Assembly: GCA_963756365.1 (NCBI GenBank)
Contig: CAVWNF010000003.1
Coordinates: 1,984,001-2,048,000, forward strand
Length of the DNA stretch: 64,000 nt
DNA from: WHTI01 sp963756365
GTDB taxonomy: Bacteria > Actinomycetota > CADDZG01 > WHSQ01
Direction: 5' to 3'
The position numbers and the translations under genes were made by a program. Positions 1-8,565 of this stretch are shown piece after piece. A model generated the notes under the pieces. That model was given only the letters and a program-made list of their open reading frames with translations. It was not told the origin of the DNA and made no database searches. Every line of letters starts with the position of its first letter. Within the stretch, counting starts at the first letter, position 1.

Positions 1-1
1 C

Positions 2-1606
2 GTCGGTTTCGACGATGAGGACCTCCGCAAGCCGCTGATCGGTGTCGCCACGACATGGATCGAAACGATGCCGTGCAACCTGAACCAGCGGACGCTTGCC
101 GCCAAGGTCAAAGATGGCATCCGCGCTGCCGGCGGAACCCCGGTCGAATTCAACACGATCTCGATCTCCGACGGCGTCTCTATGGGAACCGAAGGCATGC
201 GTGCCTCGCTCGTCTCCCGGGAAGTCATCGCCGATTCGATCGAGCTCGTCGTTAGGGGACACCTCCTGGACGGCCTCGTTTGCCTCGTCGGCTGTGACAA
301 GACGATCCCGGCTGCAGCGATGGCGCTATGCCGACTGGATGTGCCGGGCCTCGTTCTGTACAACGGCTCGATCGCCCCCGGGCGGTGGCGCGGTCGAGAC
401 GTGACTGTCCAGGACGTCTTCGAGGCGGTCGGCCAGCACGCCGCCGGGACCCTCAGCTCTGAAGAACTCCACGACCTCGAAGGGGTCGCATGTCCCGGTG
501 CCGGCGCCTGCGGGGGTCAGTTCACCGCTAACACGATGGCCATGGCGATCGATTTCCTGGGCCTCAGTCCGTCCCGGCTTTCCGACATCCCCGCGACCGA
601 CCCTGCCAAGCTCGCCGCATCCGAGGACGCGGGGAGACTGGTGATGGACCTCGTCAAGAACGACCTCTCGCCATCCAAGATCGTGACCCGTGAGGCGATC
701 GAGAATGCGATCGCCTCTGTGGCCGCGTCGGGAGGCTCCACCAACGGTGTCATGCATCTGATCGCGATCGCCAAGGAAGCCGGTGTCGAGATCACGATCG
801 ACGACTTCGACGCCATCGCAGACAAGACTCCGACGGTCGCCGACCTGAAACCCGGGGGCCGGTTCGTTGCGACCGATCTCCACCGGGCCGGAGGATCCCC
901 ACTGTTGATGCGCGAGCTGAAGCGAGGTGGGCATCTCCACGTGGGGGCGATGACCGTCGATGGCATCACGATCGGCGAACTCGCCGACGGTGCCATCGAA
1001 GCAGAGGGTCAAGAGGTCATCGTGTCCATCGAGAAGCCGCTCAAGCCGAACGGGGGCCTCGCGATCCTGCGTGGGAACCTGGCCCCCGAGGGATGCGTCG
1101 TCAAGCTCTCGGGTCACGAGCGCCGCTTCCACCGGGGGCCCGCACGGGTCTTCGATTCCGAAGAGGAGAGCTTCGCCGCGGTCCAGAAGCAACAGATCGC
1201 CGAGGACGACGTGGTCGTCATCCGCTACGAGGGTCCGGCCGGTGGCCCCGGGATGCGGGAGATGCTCGGTGTCACCGCCGCGATCGTCGGCCAGGGCATG
1301 GGGGATCAGGTCGCGTTGATAACCGACGGGCGCTTCTCGGGAGCGACCCATGGACTGATGGTCGGCCATATCGCCCCCGAAGCGGCCCGAGGGGGCCCGA
1401 TCGCGATCTTGCAGGACGGCGACATCATCGAACTCGACGTGGACGGCCGTGAGCTGCGCGTTCTCCTCGACGATGACGAGATCGCCAAACGCCTCGCCGA
1501 CTGGGTCGCGCCCGAACCTCGGTACACGACCGGTGTCTTCGCCAAGTACGCGGCATCAGTCTCGTCAGCCTCGGAAGGTGCGGTCACCTCCCCCACCGAG
1601 CGCTAG
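2..1606 (+). CDS. ilvD: Dihydroxy-acid dehydratase, 5'-truncated by window edge
   Basis: Dehydrates 2,3-dihydroxy-isovalerate and 2,3-dihydroxy-3-methylvalerate to the keto acids that precede valine and isoleucine; cytoplasmic. The frame is open from base 2, so the true start lies outside the window; an ATG at 68 is internal because conserved IlvD sequence precedes it. Visible landmarks are the three cluster-cysteine motifs: TMPCN (Cys codon at 74), GCDKT (near 295) and CPGAGACGGQFTANTM (near 495-540), plus DGVSMGTEGMR and, near the C-terminus, ITDGRFSGAT. The C-terminal half is intact to the TAG at 1606. About 535 residues are present, so perhaps only 20-40 are missing. It converges on the ABC1-kinase gene. 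Family assignment is very secure. Confidence 0.97.
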   Translation, partial: VGFDDEDLRKPLIGVATTWIETMPCNLNQRTLAAKVKDGIRAAGGTPVEFNTISISDGVSMGTEGMRASLVSREVIADSIELVVRGHLLDGLVCLVGCDKTIPAAAMALCRLDVPGLVLYNGSIAPGRWRGRDVTVQDVFEAVGQHAAGTLSSEELHDLEGVACPGAGACGGQFTANTMAMAIDFLGLSPSRLSDIPATDPAKLAASEDAGRLVMDLVKNDLSPSKIVTREAIENAIASVAASGGSTNGVMHLIAIAKEAGVEITIDDFDAIADKTPTVADLKPGGRFVATDLHRAGGSPLLMRELKRGGHLHVGAMTVDGITIGELADGAIEAEGQEVIVSIEKPLKPNGGLAILRGNLAPEGCVVKLSGHERRFHRGPARVFDSEEESFAAVQKQQIAEDDVVVIRYEGPAGGPGMREMLGVTAAIVGQGMGDQVALITDGRFSGATHGLMVGHIAPEAARGGPIAILQDGDIIELDVDGRELRVLLDDDEIAKRLADWVAPEPRYTTGVFAKYAASVSSASEGAVTSPTER

Positions 1607-1644
1607 CTCCGCAGCGCACCCGGCAGCGATCGTCGCTCTGAACT

Positions 1645-3060
1645 TCAGGGGCCGTCCAGCGGGGGGCTGAGATCGGGGTGGACCCGTGCCAACCATTCTT
1701 GCTCGGCCGCTCCGAGTTCGGTGCGTGACTCCTCCCCGAACCAGAGCTCGCGCATGATGGCCTGCCAGTTCGCGGTCGCCTCGAGCCTGCCGATGATCGA
1801 GCCCACGCCGAACGACATCCGGTTGAACGTCACCATCACGGCCGGGATGCCGACCTTGCGCAGTGCCTTGAAGGCCTCGGAGCGCGGGTCGAAGCCGGCC
1901 CGTCCGATGTTTCCGACGAGCGGTGGGTCGACGGTGAACGGTTCGTCGACCAGGATCGGCGCGTTCAGTGCCTTCATGTGCTCCCACACAGCGTCGATGT
2001 CCGGAGTCTTGGGGGTCAAGATGCCGAGTCCCTCGAGCGCCTCTCGTCCACGCTCTTTGTCATCGGTGATGAGGGCTTGCGCCGTTTCTAGGAGCATCAT
2101 GAGGGTGCCGGGGTCGATAGCCCTAACGAGGCCGTAGTCGAGGAAGGCGACCCGTCCGTCGTCCATCAGCAGATAGTTGCCGGGATGCGGATCGGCCGAG
2201 AAGAGCAGGAACCGATTGAGGCTCCCGTAGAAGAACCTGAACAACTTCTCTGCGAGCGCGTCCTTCTCGGGCTGCTCCCATCCCATCGAGTCCATGAATG
2301 GATGGCCCTCCACGAACTCTTGCGTGATGACCCTCGTGGTCGAGTACTCCGGGAACACCTTCGGGACGTAGACGAACGGGTGATCGTCGAACATCTCTGC
2401 GAAGCGAGCCTGGTTCGAAGCCTCGCGCCTGTAATCGAGTTCCTCGAGGACCCGCTCCTTCACCTCGTTGGCGATCTCCTTGGGATCGAGGTTCGGAGCG
2501 ATAGCGACGGCAAGCTTGGTCATCGCCGAGACGTTCTTGATGTCTGCACGAACCGCATCGTCTACACCCGGGTACTGGACCTTGACCGCGACCGTTTCGC
2601 CGGAGTGGAGGACCGCCCGGTGAACCTGGCCGATCGAGGCGGCTGCTACCGGTTCATCCTCGAACTCGGCGAACACCTCAGAGGTGTCCTTTCCGAACTC
2701 GTCTTTGATCACCGACCGCGACGCTGCCGGATCCATCGGAGGCGCGGAGTTCTGGAGCATCGTTAGGGCATCTCTGTAAGTGGCTAGGTATTCACCCTCG
2801 GCCGCGAACTCGTAGAACGATGCGAGTTGGCCGAGCTTCATCGCGGCCCCCTTCATCTCGCCCAACATCTGGACGAGTTGCTGGGCCGTCTTCTGGTGAA
2901 AGCCGTCGAGGAACTCCTGAGCCCGCTCCGGTTGAGCGAACGACCGTGCTCTCGTCCCAACGAACCGAGCGGCGGAGCGCCCGGTCTGGCCCGCGAGCTT
3001 GGAACCGCGCTGCAACCACCCGGTCGGGATGACGTTCTTAGGGCGATCTTCGTCAGCCAT
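1645..3060 (-). CDS. ABC1/UbiB/AarF-family atypical protein kinase-like protein
   Basis: Atypical kinase-like ATPase of the ABC1 (UbiB, ADCK) family, 471 residues, the usual length of the actinobacterial form. Seen in order: the family's KxGQ motif as MKLGQ (about residue 75), the alanine-rich loop VAAASIGQVHRA that replaces the glycine loop, the lysine strand VAVKVQYPGV, the catalytic segment DPHPGNYLL and the metal-binding segment FLDYGLV. In bacteria with ubiquinone it supports quinone synthesis; in actinomycetes the target is not established, and lipid or menaquinone homeostasis is only a guess. No transmembrane helix is obvious. The start is an ATG preceded by TAGGGT and a 6-base spacer with no Shine-Dalgarno sequence, as expected for a leaderless transcript. 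Confidence 0.9.
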   Translation of the reverse strand: MADEDRPKNVIPTGWLQRGSKLAGQTGRSAARFVGTRARSFAQPERAQEFLDGFHQKTAQQLVQMLGEMKGAAMKLGQLASFYEFAAEGEYLATYRDALTMLQNSAPPMDPAASRSVIKDEFGKDTSEVFAEFEDEPVAAASIGQVHRAVLHSGETVAVKVQYPGVDDAVRADIKNVSAMTKLAVAIAPNLDPKEIANEVKERVLEELDYRREASNQARFAEMFDDHPFVYVPKVFPEYSTTRVITQEFVEGHPFMDSMGWEQPEKDALAEKLFRFFYGSLNRFLLFSADPHPGNYLLMDDGRVAFLDYGLVRAIDPGTLMMLLETAQALITDDKERGREALEGLGILTPKTPDIDAVWEHMKALNAPILVDEPFTVDPPLVGNIGRAGFDPRSEAFKALRKVGIPAVMVTFNRMSFGVGSIIGRLEATANWQAIMRELWFGEESRTELGAAEQEWLARVHPDLSPPLDGP

Positions 3061-3066
3061 GAGTCG

Positions 3067-3072
3067 ACCCTA
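3067..3072 (-). promoter_or_regulatory. -10 hexamer TAGGGT, leaderless promoter of the ABC1-kinase gene
   Basis: On the minus strand TAGGGT is followed by six bases (CGACTC) and the ATG at 3060. With no ribosome-binding site in between, transcription would start at or next to the ATG. Confidence 0.6.
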
Positions 3073-3183
3073 CCCAAGAGGGTGCGATAGACCTACAGCT
3101 GCCGGGGGAAGAAACACCTGTTCTGCTAGGCTGAAACTCCCAGATGGCGATGCAACCACCGCCAACTACGAGGACGGGAAGGG

Positions 3184-3708
3184 ATGGAAGACCACTTCAC
3201 CGAGCCGTTCGAACCGTACGAGGGGACCGACGACGCCGCCGATACCTTCGACTACGGCTACGACCCCGAGCCTGAGACCGATAAGCCCGGGGGCCAGATC
3301 CTATGGGGCCGAGTAGCGGCCCTCGGGGCCGGGATCCTTATCGCTTTCCTCCTGGGGCGCATGACCGGGGGCGGCGACACCGGGATCTCGAAGGCCGACC
3401 TCGAAGCCGCCAACGCCAAGGCCGACGCCGCTCAGGTCCAGATCGACGACCTCCAGCAGCAGCTCGATGAGGCGATCGCTGCCAACGAGACCCCCGACAA
3501 CTCCGGCGACAACAGCAATTCTGGGGATGGCTCCACCGAGGAGAAGGCACAGACGTACGTCGTTAAGTCTGGCGACACGCTTCGGCTCATCGCGCAGGAC
3601 TTCTACGACGACCCCGAGCTCGCAGATCTGATCGCAGATGCGAACGGGATCACCGACCCGACCACTCTTCACGTCGGGCAGGAACTCAAGATCCCGCCCA
3701 AGCCCTAG
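3184..3708 (+). CDS. Membrane-anchored LysM-domain protein
   Basis: A 174-residue protein with an acidic, low-complexity cytoplasmic N-terminus (1-40), one transmembrane helix (about 43-60, ending in GRMTGGG), a short alpha-helical and probably coiled-coil segment (about 68-98), an Asn/Ser/Gly linker, and a C-terminal LysM domain (about 123-172) starting YVVKSGDTLRLIAQDFY and ending VGQELKIPPK. LysM domains bind N-acetylglucosamine polymers such as peptidoglycan, so it probably sits in the membrane and holds the cell wall. No catalytic domain is visible. A GGAAGGG stretch directly precedes the ATG. A promoter-like TAGGCT lies at 3127-3132. It ends three bases before the next gene, so the two are probably co-transcribed. 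Confidence 0.85.
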   Translation: MEDHFTEPFEPYEGTDDAADTFDYGYDPEPETDKPGGQILWGRVAALGAGILIAFLLGRMTGGGDTGISKADLEAANAKADAAQVQIDDLQQQLDEAIAANETPDNSGDNSNSGDGSTEEKAQTYVVKSGDTLRLIAQDFYDDPELADLIADANGITDPTTLHVGQELKIPPKP

Positions 3709-3711
3709 AAG

Positions 3712-4960
3712 TTGATCAACTGGGACCGGTTGCGGGAACGGCTCGACGGGAGCCTCTGGTTCATCCCAGTCGTTTGCGCGGTCGGGGCGCTGATCCTCTC
3801 GAACGTGACCGCAACCGTCGGCGACCACATCTCGCCAAGGATCATGCACTCTCTGGTTCCTGGCGACATCGATACCGCTCGGGGCATCCTCACCACCATC
3901 TCCGCATCGATGATCTCAGTTACAGGGATCGTCTTCACGATCACCATCGTCGCCCTGCAACTCGCCAGCCAACAGTTCTCGCCGCGGATCCTCAGGACGT
4001 TCCTGCGTGACCGCGTCGCTCAGTGGGCGCTGGGGACATTCGTGGCGACGTTCGTCTATTCGCTATCGGTGTTGCGGTTCCTCAACGCACGTACGGGTGA
4101 CGAGAAGGAGTTGTCGGTCGCCGTTGCCCTCACCCTCGTTGCTCTCAGCATCGGAGCATTCATCAACTATCTCGATCACATGGCGAAGGCGATACGCGTC
4201 TCGCACATGATCGCCGGGGTAGGCGACGAAACCAGGGCGACGATCGAGCGGTACCTGGTGAACGAACCGCACGAAGGGACCGGGACGTTGCCCTCTGGAG
4301 ACGCGGCCGCGGTCGTCACTGCCGACCGACCGGGCATCGTCGTCGAGATCCATCACTCGAAACTCGCCCGCCTGTTGGACGAGCCCGACTCGAAGCTCGT
4401 CATCGTGCCGGCCCTGGGGGACTTCGTTCCACACGACGGTGTCCTCGCCCGCATCTACGGAACCTGGGATGGGAACGACCGCGACGTGCGGAGGTGGATA
4501 GACCTCGAGACCGAACGCACGATGGATCAGGACGTCGCCTTCGGCATCCGTCAACTCGTAGACATCGCAGAGAAGGGCCTCTCCCCTGCCGTCAACGACC
4601 CCACGACCGCCGTCCAAGTGATCGACCAGATCCACGACATCCTGCTCCGCCTCGCCCCGCTCCCCGATCAACCGATCCGCGCGACTGTGTGACGGCAAGG
4701 TGTTCGTGCCGTCGGTGACATGGGACAACTACGTGAGCCTCGCCGTCCACGAGATCCGCCACTACGGAACCGGCTCGATCCAGATCGCCCGCCGTCTTCG
4801 CTCGATGCTGGAGGACGTACTCGCCCACGTCCCGGAGGCCAAGAAGGAACCGGTTCGGCGGGAACTCGACCTGCTCGCCGACTCTGTGACGAGAGGGTTT
4901 CCCGACCCCGCAGATCAAGCTTTCGCTAGCCGCCCGGACCAGCAGGGCATCGGAAGCTAG
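3712..4960 (+). CDS. DUF2254 membrane protein, frameshifted
   Basis: Integral membrane protein of the DUF2254 family, function unknown. It starts at a TTG three bases after the LysM gene. The N-terminal frame (3712-4692) carries about four transmembrane helices (residues ~15-35, 60-85, 105-125, 135-155) and the family core with GLSPAVNDPTTAVQVIDQI. That frame stops just where the family normally continues. The expected C-terminal segment (VFVPSVTWDNYVSLAVHEIR and on) is present in another frame from about 4682 to 4960, and a short bridging stretch around 4655-4680 is read best in the third frame. This suggests two missing bases in the C-rich run near 4650-4685. Most likely an assembly error; if real, the protein lacks its last ~90 residues. 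Confidence 0.75.
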
Positions 4961-5021
4961 TTTCCGGCCCGCCCCAGATGGGGATGCTCGCTCCGTTAAC
5001 CAACCCATCAGGGAGGCTCAC

Positions 5022-5207
5022 ATGTACGCACTAGCAACGGTTCTTGCAGCCCGCGGCGACGTCGACTTCAACTTCTCGCTGGCCGGGATCCTGGCTCTCG
5101 CCGCCGGTATCGCGATCCTGGCGGTGCCCCGACTCCTCAACTACATAGTCGCTGGCTACCTGATCATCGTCGGCCTCTTCATCCTCTTCGACGTAAAAGG
5201 CTTCTAG
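5022..5207 (+). CDS. Small DUF3096-like membrane protein
   Basis: A 61-residue, almost wholly hydrophobic protein with two predicted transmembrane helices (about 18-36 and 40-58). The segment VPRLLNYIVAGYLIIVGL matches the DUF3096 pattern of tiny bacterial inner-membrane proteins; no biochemical role is known. The start is well supported by GGGAGG (about 5009-5014) eight bases before the ATG. It stands alone and is followed by two hairpins, the second of which looks like a terminator. Confidence 0.75.
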   Translation: MYALATVLAARGDVDFNFSLAGILALAAGIAILAVPRLLNYIVAGYLIIVGLFILFDVKGF

Positions 5208-5310
5208 CCAGATAGGGCCCGAGGGCTTCCGGCCCCTCGGAGCGCCGAAGCTGCTCAACCAGACGGTCTGGCTGAGTCGAGCGGGGGGCGCATCCCGCGT
5301 GTCCTGTACG

Positions 5311-5338
5311 AGAGGGGCCCATGACTGGGCCTCTTTCG
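5311..5338 (+). terminator. Probable intrinsic terminator after the DUF3096 gene
   Basis: AGAGGGGCCC and GGGCCTCT flank a 6-base loop (ATGACT), giving about eight base pairs with one G-U pair, followed by the T-rich stretch TTTCGTTT. A second hairpin without a T tract (CCGAGGG / CCCTCGG, 5219-5240) lies closer to the stop codon. Nothing else is seen between 5208 and 5430. Confidence 0.5.
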
Positions 5339-5430
5339 TTTCTCTGGGGGTGGCGTCGGGTAACCACTAGTTAGCGGGTTGATAACACCTGCAAGCACGG
5401 AACCGACGATGCACAGGAGGGATCCACACC

Positions 5431-6120
5431 ATGGACACCATGGAGAAGGTCAAGAGCCGCGCGGTCGAGATCGGGGTGTACCTGCCTCTCGGCGCGTACT
5501 CGAAGCTGAAGGACAAGGTCACCGACATCGACTCTCGGTCGCTGAAGAAGATGTACGGGAACTTCGTCGATCGCGGCGAGGAGCGCGTGAAGCCGGTAGA
5601 GAAGGCAGTGTCGGGGCGCATCAGGGAGATGCGCAAGGACACCAAGCGCACCGCCACGACCGCCAGCAAGAAGGTCAAGGGGCGCGCTGATGAGGTCGCT
5701 TCCAAGACCAAGGCCACCGCGACCAAGGTCAAGAAGCGGACGACCGCCGCGGGATCCCAGGTTGCTCCCAAGATGCCCAGGGTCGCCGCTCCCGCTACGG
5801 CCGAGAAGCTCGCGATCTCGGACTACGACGACCTGACGGTCGGTGAGGTCACCACTCGTCTCAACGGGCTGACCCAGACCGATCTGGCTCGGGTCTACAA
5901 GTACGAGCGGGCCAACCAGAACCGCTCGACGATCCTCGAGTCGATCGAGACGAAGCTGTTGGATCTTCCGATCCCGTCCTACGATGGACTCACCGTCGAC
6001 GAGATCAACGGTCGCCTAGACGGGCTGACCGAGCAGGAGATCCGCGCGCTGCGGAAGTATGAGGCCGACACCAAAGCACGTCAGACCGTGCTCGAGCGTA
6101 TGGACTCGAAGCTCTCCTAG
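5431..6120 (+). CDS. Lys/Ala-rich protein with two copies of a YDxLTVxEI helical repeat
   Basis: A 229-residue soluble protein. Residues 1-60 resemble the N-terminus of heparin-binding-haemagglutinin-like or lipid-droplet-associated actinobacterial proteins. Residues ~60-125 are very rich in Lys, Thr and Ala (KKVKGRADEVASKTKATATK), a histone-tail-like, probably disordered basic segment. The C-terminus holds two tandem ~46-residue repeats: YDDLTVGEVTTRLNGL...YKYERANQNRSTILESI (about 136-181) and YDGLTVDEINGRLDGL...RKYEADTKARQTVLERM (about 184-229). This helical repeat occurs in other actinobacterial proteins, sometimes as DUF8129-like annotation; its role is unknown. AGGAGG at 5415-5420 supports the start. 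DNA or surface-polyanion binding is inferred only from charge. Confidence 0.6.
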   Translation: MDTMEKVKSRAVEIGVYLPLGAYSKLKDKVTDIDSRSLKKMYGNFVDRGEERVKPVEKAVSGRIREMRKDTKRTATTASKKVKGRADEVASKTKATATKVKKRTTAAGSQVAPKMPRVAAPATAEKLAISDYDDLTVGEVTTRLNGLTQTDLARVYKYERANQNRSTILESIETKLLDLPIPSYDGLTVDEINGRLDGLTEQEIRALRKYEADTKARQTVLERMDSKLS

Positions 6121-6135
6121 ATAGCGACTTACGAA

Positions 6136-6165
6136 CGAAGGGGCCCCATCGATGGGGCCCCTTCG
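6136..6165. terminator. Bidirectional terminator, perfect 12-bp inverted repeat
   Basis: CGAAGGGGCCCC and GGGGCCCCTTCG flank ATCGAT, which is itself self-complementary, so all 30 bases form a perfect palindrome. It lies between the converging basic-repeat-protein gene and mutM. There is no long T tract on either side. Confidence 0.7.
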
Positions 6166-6170
6166 GCGCG

Positions 6171-6974
6171 TCAGTGTCTCTGACACCGTGGGCAGTAGGT
6201 CGTTCCCCGGCCCCCGAGCACGTACTTCCTCATGGGAGTACCGCACCGAGGACACGGTCGACCGACCTGACCGTAGGCAACCAGGAACGATGCGTTCCGG
6301 CCCGATTCGCCATTGATCATCTGGTAATCACGGAACGTCGTTCCTTCGCGGTCGATCGCATCGGACAGTACCGAGCGGATCGCGTCGTACAGCAACCCTG
6401 CTCTGGGTCGTCCTACGCGACGTGAGGATGGGTGGATCCGTGCGAGCCACAGTGCCTCGTCCGCGTAGATGTTCCCGACCCCGGCGACGGGCTTCTGAGA
6501 TAGCAGGAAAGGCTTTATCGGAGATGACGTCCGGGCCACCGCTGCGGCGAACCGCTCGACCTCGAAGTCGTCCGAGAGCGGCTCGGGGCCCATCGTTGCG
6601 AGCGTCGGGATCGCCGAATAGTCGCCTGTTCTCACCACCGCCATGCGGCCGAACCGTCGAGGGTCGCGGAACGCTAGCGCCCTATCGTCGTCTAGCCACA
6701 GCGTTGCCCGAACATAGGGGTCCTCGTGATCGAACCTGAAGGAACCGGTCATCCCCAGGTGCAGGATCATCTCGAGATCACGGTCCAGGGGAACGATCAG
6801 GAACTTGCCTCGACGGTCCACCCGCAGGATCGTGCGCCCTTCCGCGCGACCGACGTCCACGAACTCACGCGGGACCGTAGGGATCGGATCCCACCACGCC
6901 TCTCTTATCGACCGACCGGAGAGCTCGGGATCCAGTTGGCGGCGAACTGATTCGACCTCGGGAAGCTCCGGCAT
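6171..6974 (-). CDS. mutM: Formamidopyrimidine-DNA glycosylase (Fpg/MutM)
   Basis: Base-excision repair enzyme that removes 8-oxoguanine and ring-opened purines and cuts the strand by beta,delta-elimination. 267 residues, normal length. The N-terminus MPELPEVE supplies the catalytic Pro2 and Glu3; the conserved Lys lies in DRRGKFLIVPL (about 55); the helix-two-turn-helix segment reads VGNIYADEALWLARIHP; the C-terminal zinc finger CPRCGTPMRKY...TTYCPRC is complete with four Cys. The ATG is preceded by AGGAGG, itself preceded by TAGGCT, so the gene can be read either as leaderless or as having a ribosome-binding site. Confidence 0.95.
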   Translation of the reverse strand: MPELPEVESVRRQLDPELSGRSIREAWWDPIPTVPREFVDVGRAEGRTILRVDRRGKFLIVPLDRDLEMILHLGMTGSFRFDHEDPYVRATLWLDDDRALAFRDPRRFGRMAVVRTGDYSAIPTLATMGPEPLSDDFEVERFAAAVARTSSPIKPFLLSQKPVAGVGNIYADEALWLARIHPSSRRVGRPRAGLLYDAIRSVLSDAIDREGTTFRDYQMINGESGRNASFLVAYGQVGRPCPRCGTPMRKYVLGGRGTTYCPRCQRH

Positions 6975-6980
6975 CCTCCT

Positions 6981-6986
6981 AGCCTA
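6981..6986 (-). promoter_or_regulatory. -10-like TAGGCT upstream of mutM
   Basis: TAGGCT, six bases (AGGAGG), then the ATG at 6974. The spacer is also a perfect Shine-Dalgarno sequence, so the leaderless reading is less certain here than at other genes. Confidence 0.4.
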
Positions 6987-6997
6987 GAAGCACCCGG

Positions 6998-7003
6998 TAA
7001 CCT
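6998..7003 (+). promoter_or_regulatory. -10 hexamer TAACCT upstream of the CsaA-like gene
   Basis: TAACCT followed by eight bases and the ATG at 7012, with no ribosome-binding site. It fits the leaderless pattern found through this window. Confidence 0.5.
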
Positions 7004-7011
7004 CTCCGGCC

Positions 7012-7407
7012 ATGGCACAGCATGAGATCGACCCCGAGAAGCTGCCCTACTCCCCCGAGAAACACCCCCGCAAAGAGCCCGTGTCGGCGGCTCACTACTT
7101 CGAACTAGATCTCAGGACCGGCAGGATCGTCGGCGTCGAGGACTTCCCCGAAGCGCGCAAGCCCGCCTGGAAGATCACTGTCGACTTCGGCCCCTCGGTC
7201 GGGACCCTTCGTTCGAGTGCTCAGATAACGAATTACTCGAAGGATGAGTTGGTCGGGAAGATGGTCGTGGGAGCGATCAACCTAGGCACGAAGAAGATCG
7301 CCGGCTTCACGAGTGAATTCCTGATCCTGGGGGCGCTTGATCCCGACGGGACCGTGCGCCTTTTGGGGCTGGAGGAAGGCGTCGGCCCGGGGGCGCCTGT
7401 CGCTTAG
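7012..7407 (+). CDS. CsaA-like tRNA-binding (OB-fold) domain protein
   Basis: A 131-residue protein with a CsaA/Trbp111-type tRNA-binding OB fold (about 27-112): LDLRTGRIVGVEDFPEARKP, then KITVDFGP, SSAQITN and VGAINLGTKKIAGFTSEFL. CsaA homologues are small dimeric proteins reported to have chaperone-like and RNA-binding activity. It has about 20 more N-terminal and 15 more C-terminal residues than B. subtilis CsaA. Its stop codon overlaps that of the converging DUF4328 gene (TTAG at 7404-7407 gives a stop on both strands). Family call is firm; the physiological role is not known. Confidence 0.85.
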   Translation: MAQHEIDPEKLPYSPEKHPRKEPVSAAHYFELDLRTGRIVGVEDFPEARKPAWKITVDFGPSVGTLRSSAQITNYSKDELVGKMVVGAINLGTKKIAGFTSEFLILGALDPDGTVRLLGLEEGVGPGAPVA

Positions 7408-8108
7408 ACCGCCGACGCCACCGGAGGGTCGGGGATGCTCACCCGGTAGAACGCCGCCCGCGTCATCTGTCGGGTGGTGATCGCCCTCACAAGGAGAGCG
7501 CCCATCAGGGCGGCGGCACAAAGCAGCACGTTCGCCGCGAGAGCCAGGTTGAGGGCGCTGCGCAGCGCCTCGAGATCGACGGCGCGGCCGATCGAACCCG
7601 ATGCGATCCGAGAAAGGACCAGGCCCCCGATAAGTGCAGCCCACCACAGCGGGACGAGCGGCGACAGTGACTTCTGCTTCCACTCCTCGCCGATCTCTGG
7701 GGACACCGAGGGGTCGGTCGCCTTCCACACCACCGCTGTCATGCGGATCGGAACCACTAGGTTCACCACCGGGATCAGCCACCCGGCGACGTTCCATCGC
7801 TCATCGAATGGCAGACCTCTCGCGTTCCAGTAGCGGATGTTCATCTCGGCACGACGGAACCACATGATGAAGAGCGCTGCGGTGACGATCAGCAGGACCA
7901 GTTGCAGCCGACCGACCTGTAGGCGCGCGTCGTCGGCCGTGATGATCGATCCAGGATCGGGGACGGCAGAGCCCAGGGCGCTGGTGATCTTGGACGATTC
8001 ACGCAGCGTCATGAAGACGCCCAGCAACGCGGCAACGCCACTTGCTGCCAGCGCTACCACTGCCCACTTGCCCCTCTGCAGGAGCGCGGTGGCACCTTCT
8101 TCGGTCAT
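7404..8108 (-). CDS. DUF4328 family membrane protein
   Basis: A 234-residue membrane protein with about five hydrophobic helices. The family core is seen as FIMWFRRAEMNIRYWN followed by WNVAGWLIPVVNLVVPIRM and VVWKATD, matching DUF4328; function unknown. The frame is open to 8207, but the ATG at 8108 is preferred because GAGGAG lies about ten bases before it (minus strand) and the extra upstream residues are basic and not hydrophobic. Probably a monocistronic gene; the promoter would lie in 8109-8218, shared with the divergent small monooxygenase-like gene. Confidence 0.75.
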   Translation of the reverse strand: MTEEGATALLQRGKWAVVALAASGVAALLGVFMTLRESSKITSALGSAVPDPGSIITADDARLQVGRLQLVLLIVTAALFIMWFRRAEMNIRYWNARGLPFDERWNVAGWLIPVVNLVVPIRMTAVVWKATDPSVSPEIGEEWKQKSLSPLVPLWWAALIGGLVLSRIASGSIGRAVDLEALRSALNLALAANVLLCAAALMGALLVRAITTRQMTRAAFYRVSIPDPPVASAV

Positions 8109-8218
8109 CTCGTGGAAGCTCCTCGATCGTGGTCGCCAGCTGTGATGTTTGAGGCGTAGCTTAATCGGTGCCACAGTCGCGAGGTCCCGGGTTGGGGGCC
8201 CACTCAAGGGGGAAAGCC

Positions 8219-8545
8219 ATGTTGGTCAAGCTCGTCTGGTGGGAGATGTCCGATTCGCGGACCCCCCTGGAAGGGATCAGGGAGTATCTGAGGGACGAGT
8301 CGGTTGACGCGTTCTCGACGGTTCCGGGTCTGCGGTTGAAGCTGTGGATCTCTCAGCCAGAGAAGAACCGGTTCGGAGCGGTGTATCTGTGGAACTCGCG
8401 GGAGGAATCGCAGGTGGACCTCCCAAGCCGCGCCGTCGAGCTGATCGGAAAAGGTCCCGACCTCGTCGAGGAGTTCGAACTCGAGGCCTCGATCGAGGCC
8501 GAAACCGGTCCTCTCTCGCGCCTCGGGCTCGCGTTCGGCAGCTGA
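8219..8545 (+). CDS. Small dimeric alpha/beta-barrel protein (YdhR/ABM-like monooxygenase fold)
   Basis: A 108-residue protein. The pattern VDAFSTVPGLRLKLWIS...RFGAVYLWNSREE is that of the YdhR-like putative monooxygenase group in the dimeric ferredoxin-like (ABM) superfamily, whose founding members bind small hydrophobic molecules. No cofactor or active-site residue can be pinned down, so enzymatic activity is inference. I chose the ATG at 8219 over an in-frame upstream start because AAGGGGGAA (8206-8214) sits directly before it. It is followed 20 bases later by the maleylpyruvate-isomerase-like gene, which has its own -10-like element. Confidence 0.6.
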   Translation: MLVKLVWWEMSDSRTPLEGIREYLRDESVDAFSTVPGLRLKLWISQPEKNRFGAVYLWNSREESQVDLPSRAVELIGKGPDLVEEFELEASIEAETGPLSRLGLAFGS

Positions 8546-8553
8546 CCGAGCGA

Positions 8554-8559
8554 TACGCT
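8554..8559 (+). promoter_or_regulatory. -10 hexamer TACGCT, leaderless promoter
   Basis: TACGCT, six-base spacer, ATG at 8566; no ribosome-binding site. Confidence 0.5.
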
Positions 8560-8565
8560 TCTCAC

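Noticed and set aside
326..1369. Long open frame (347 codons) on the minus strand of ilvD
   Set aside because: It mirrors a strongly conserved gene and has no recognisable motif; long antisense frames are common at this base composition.
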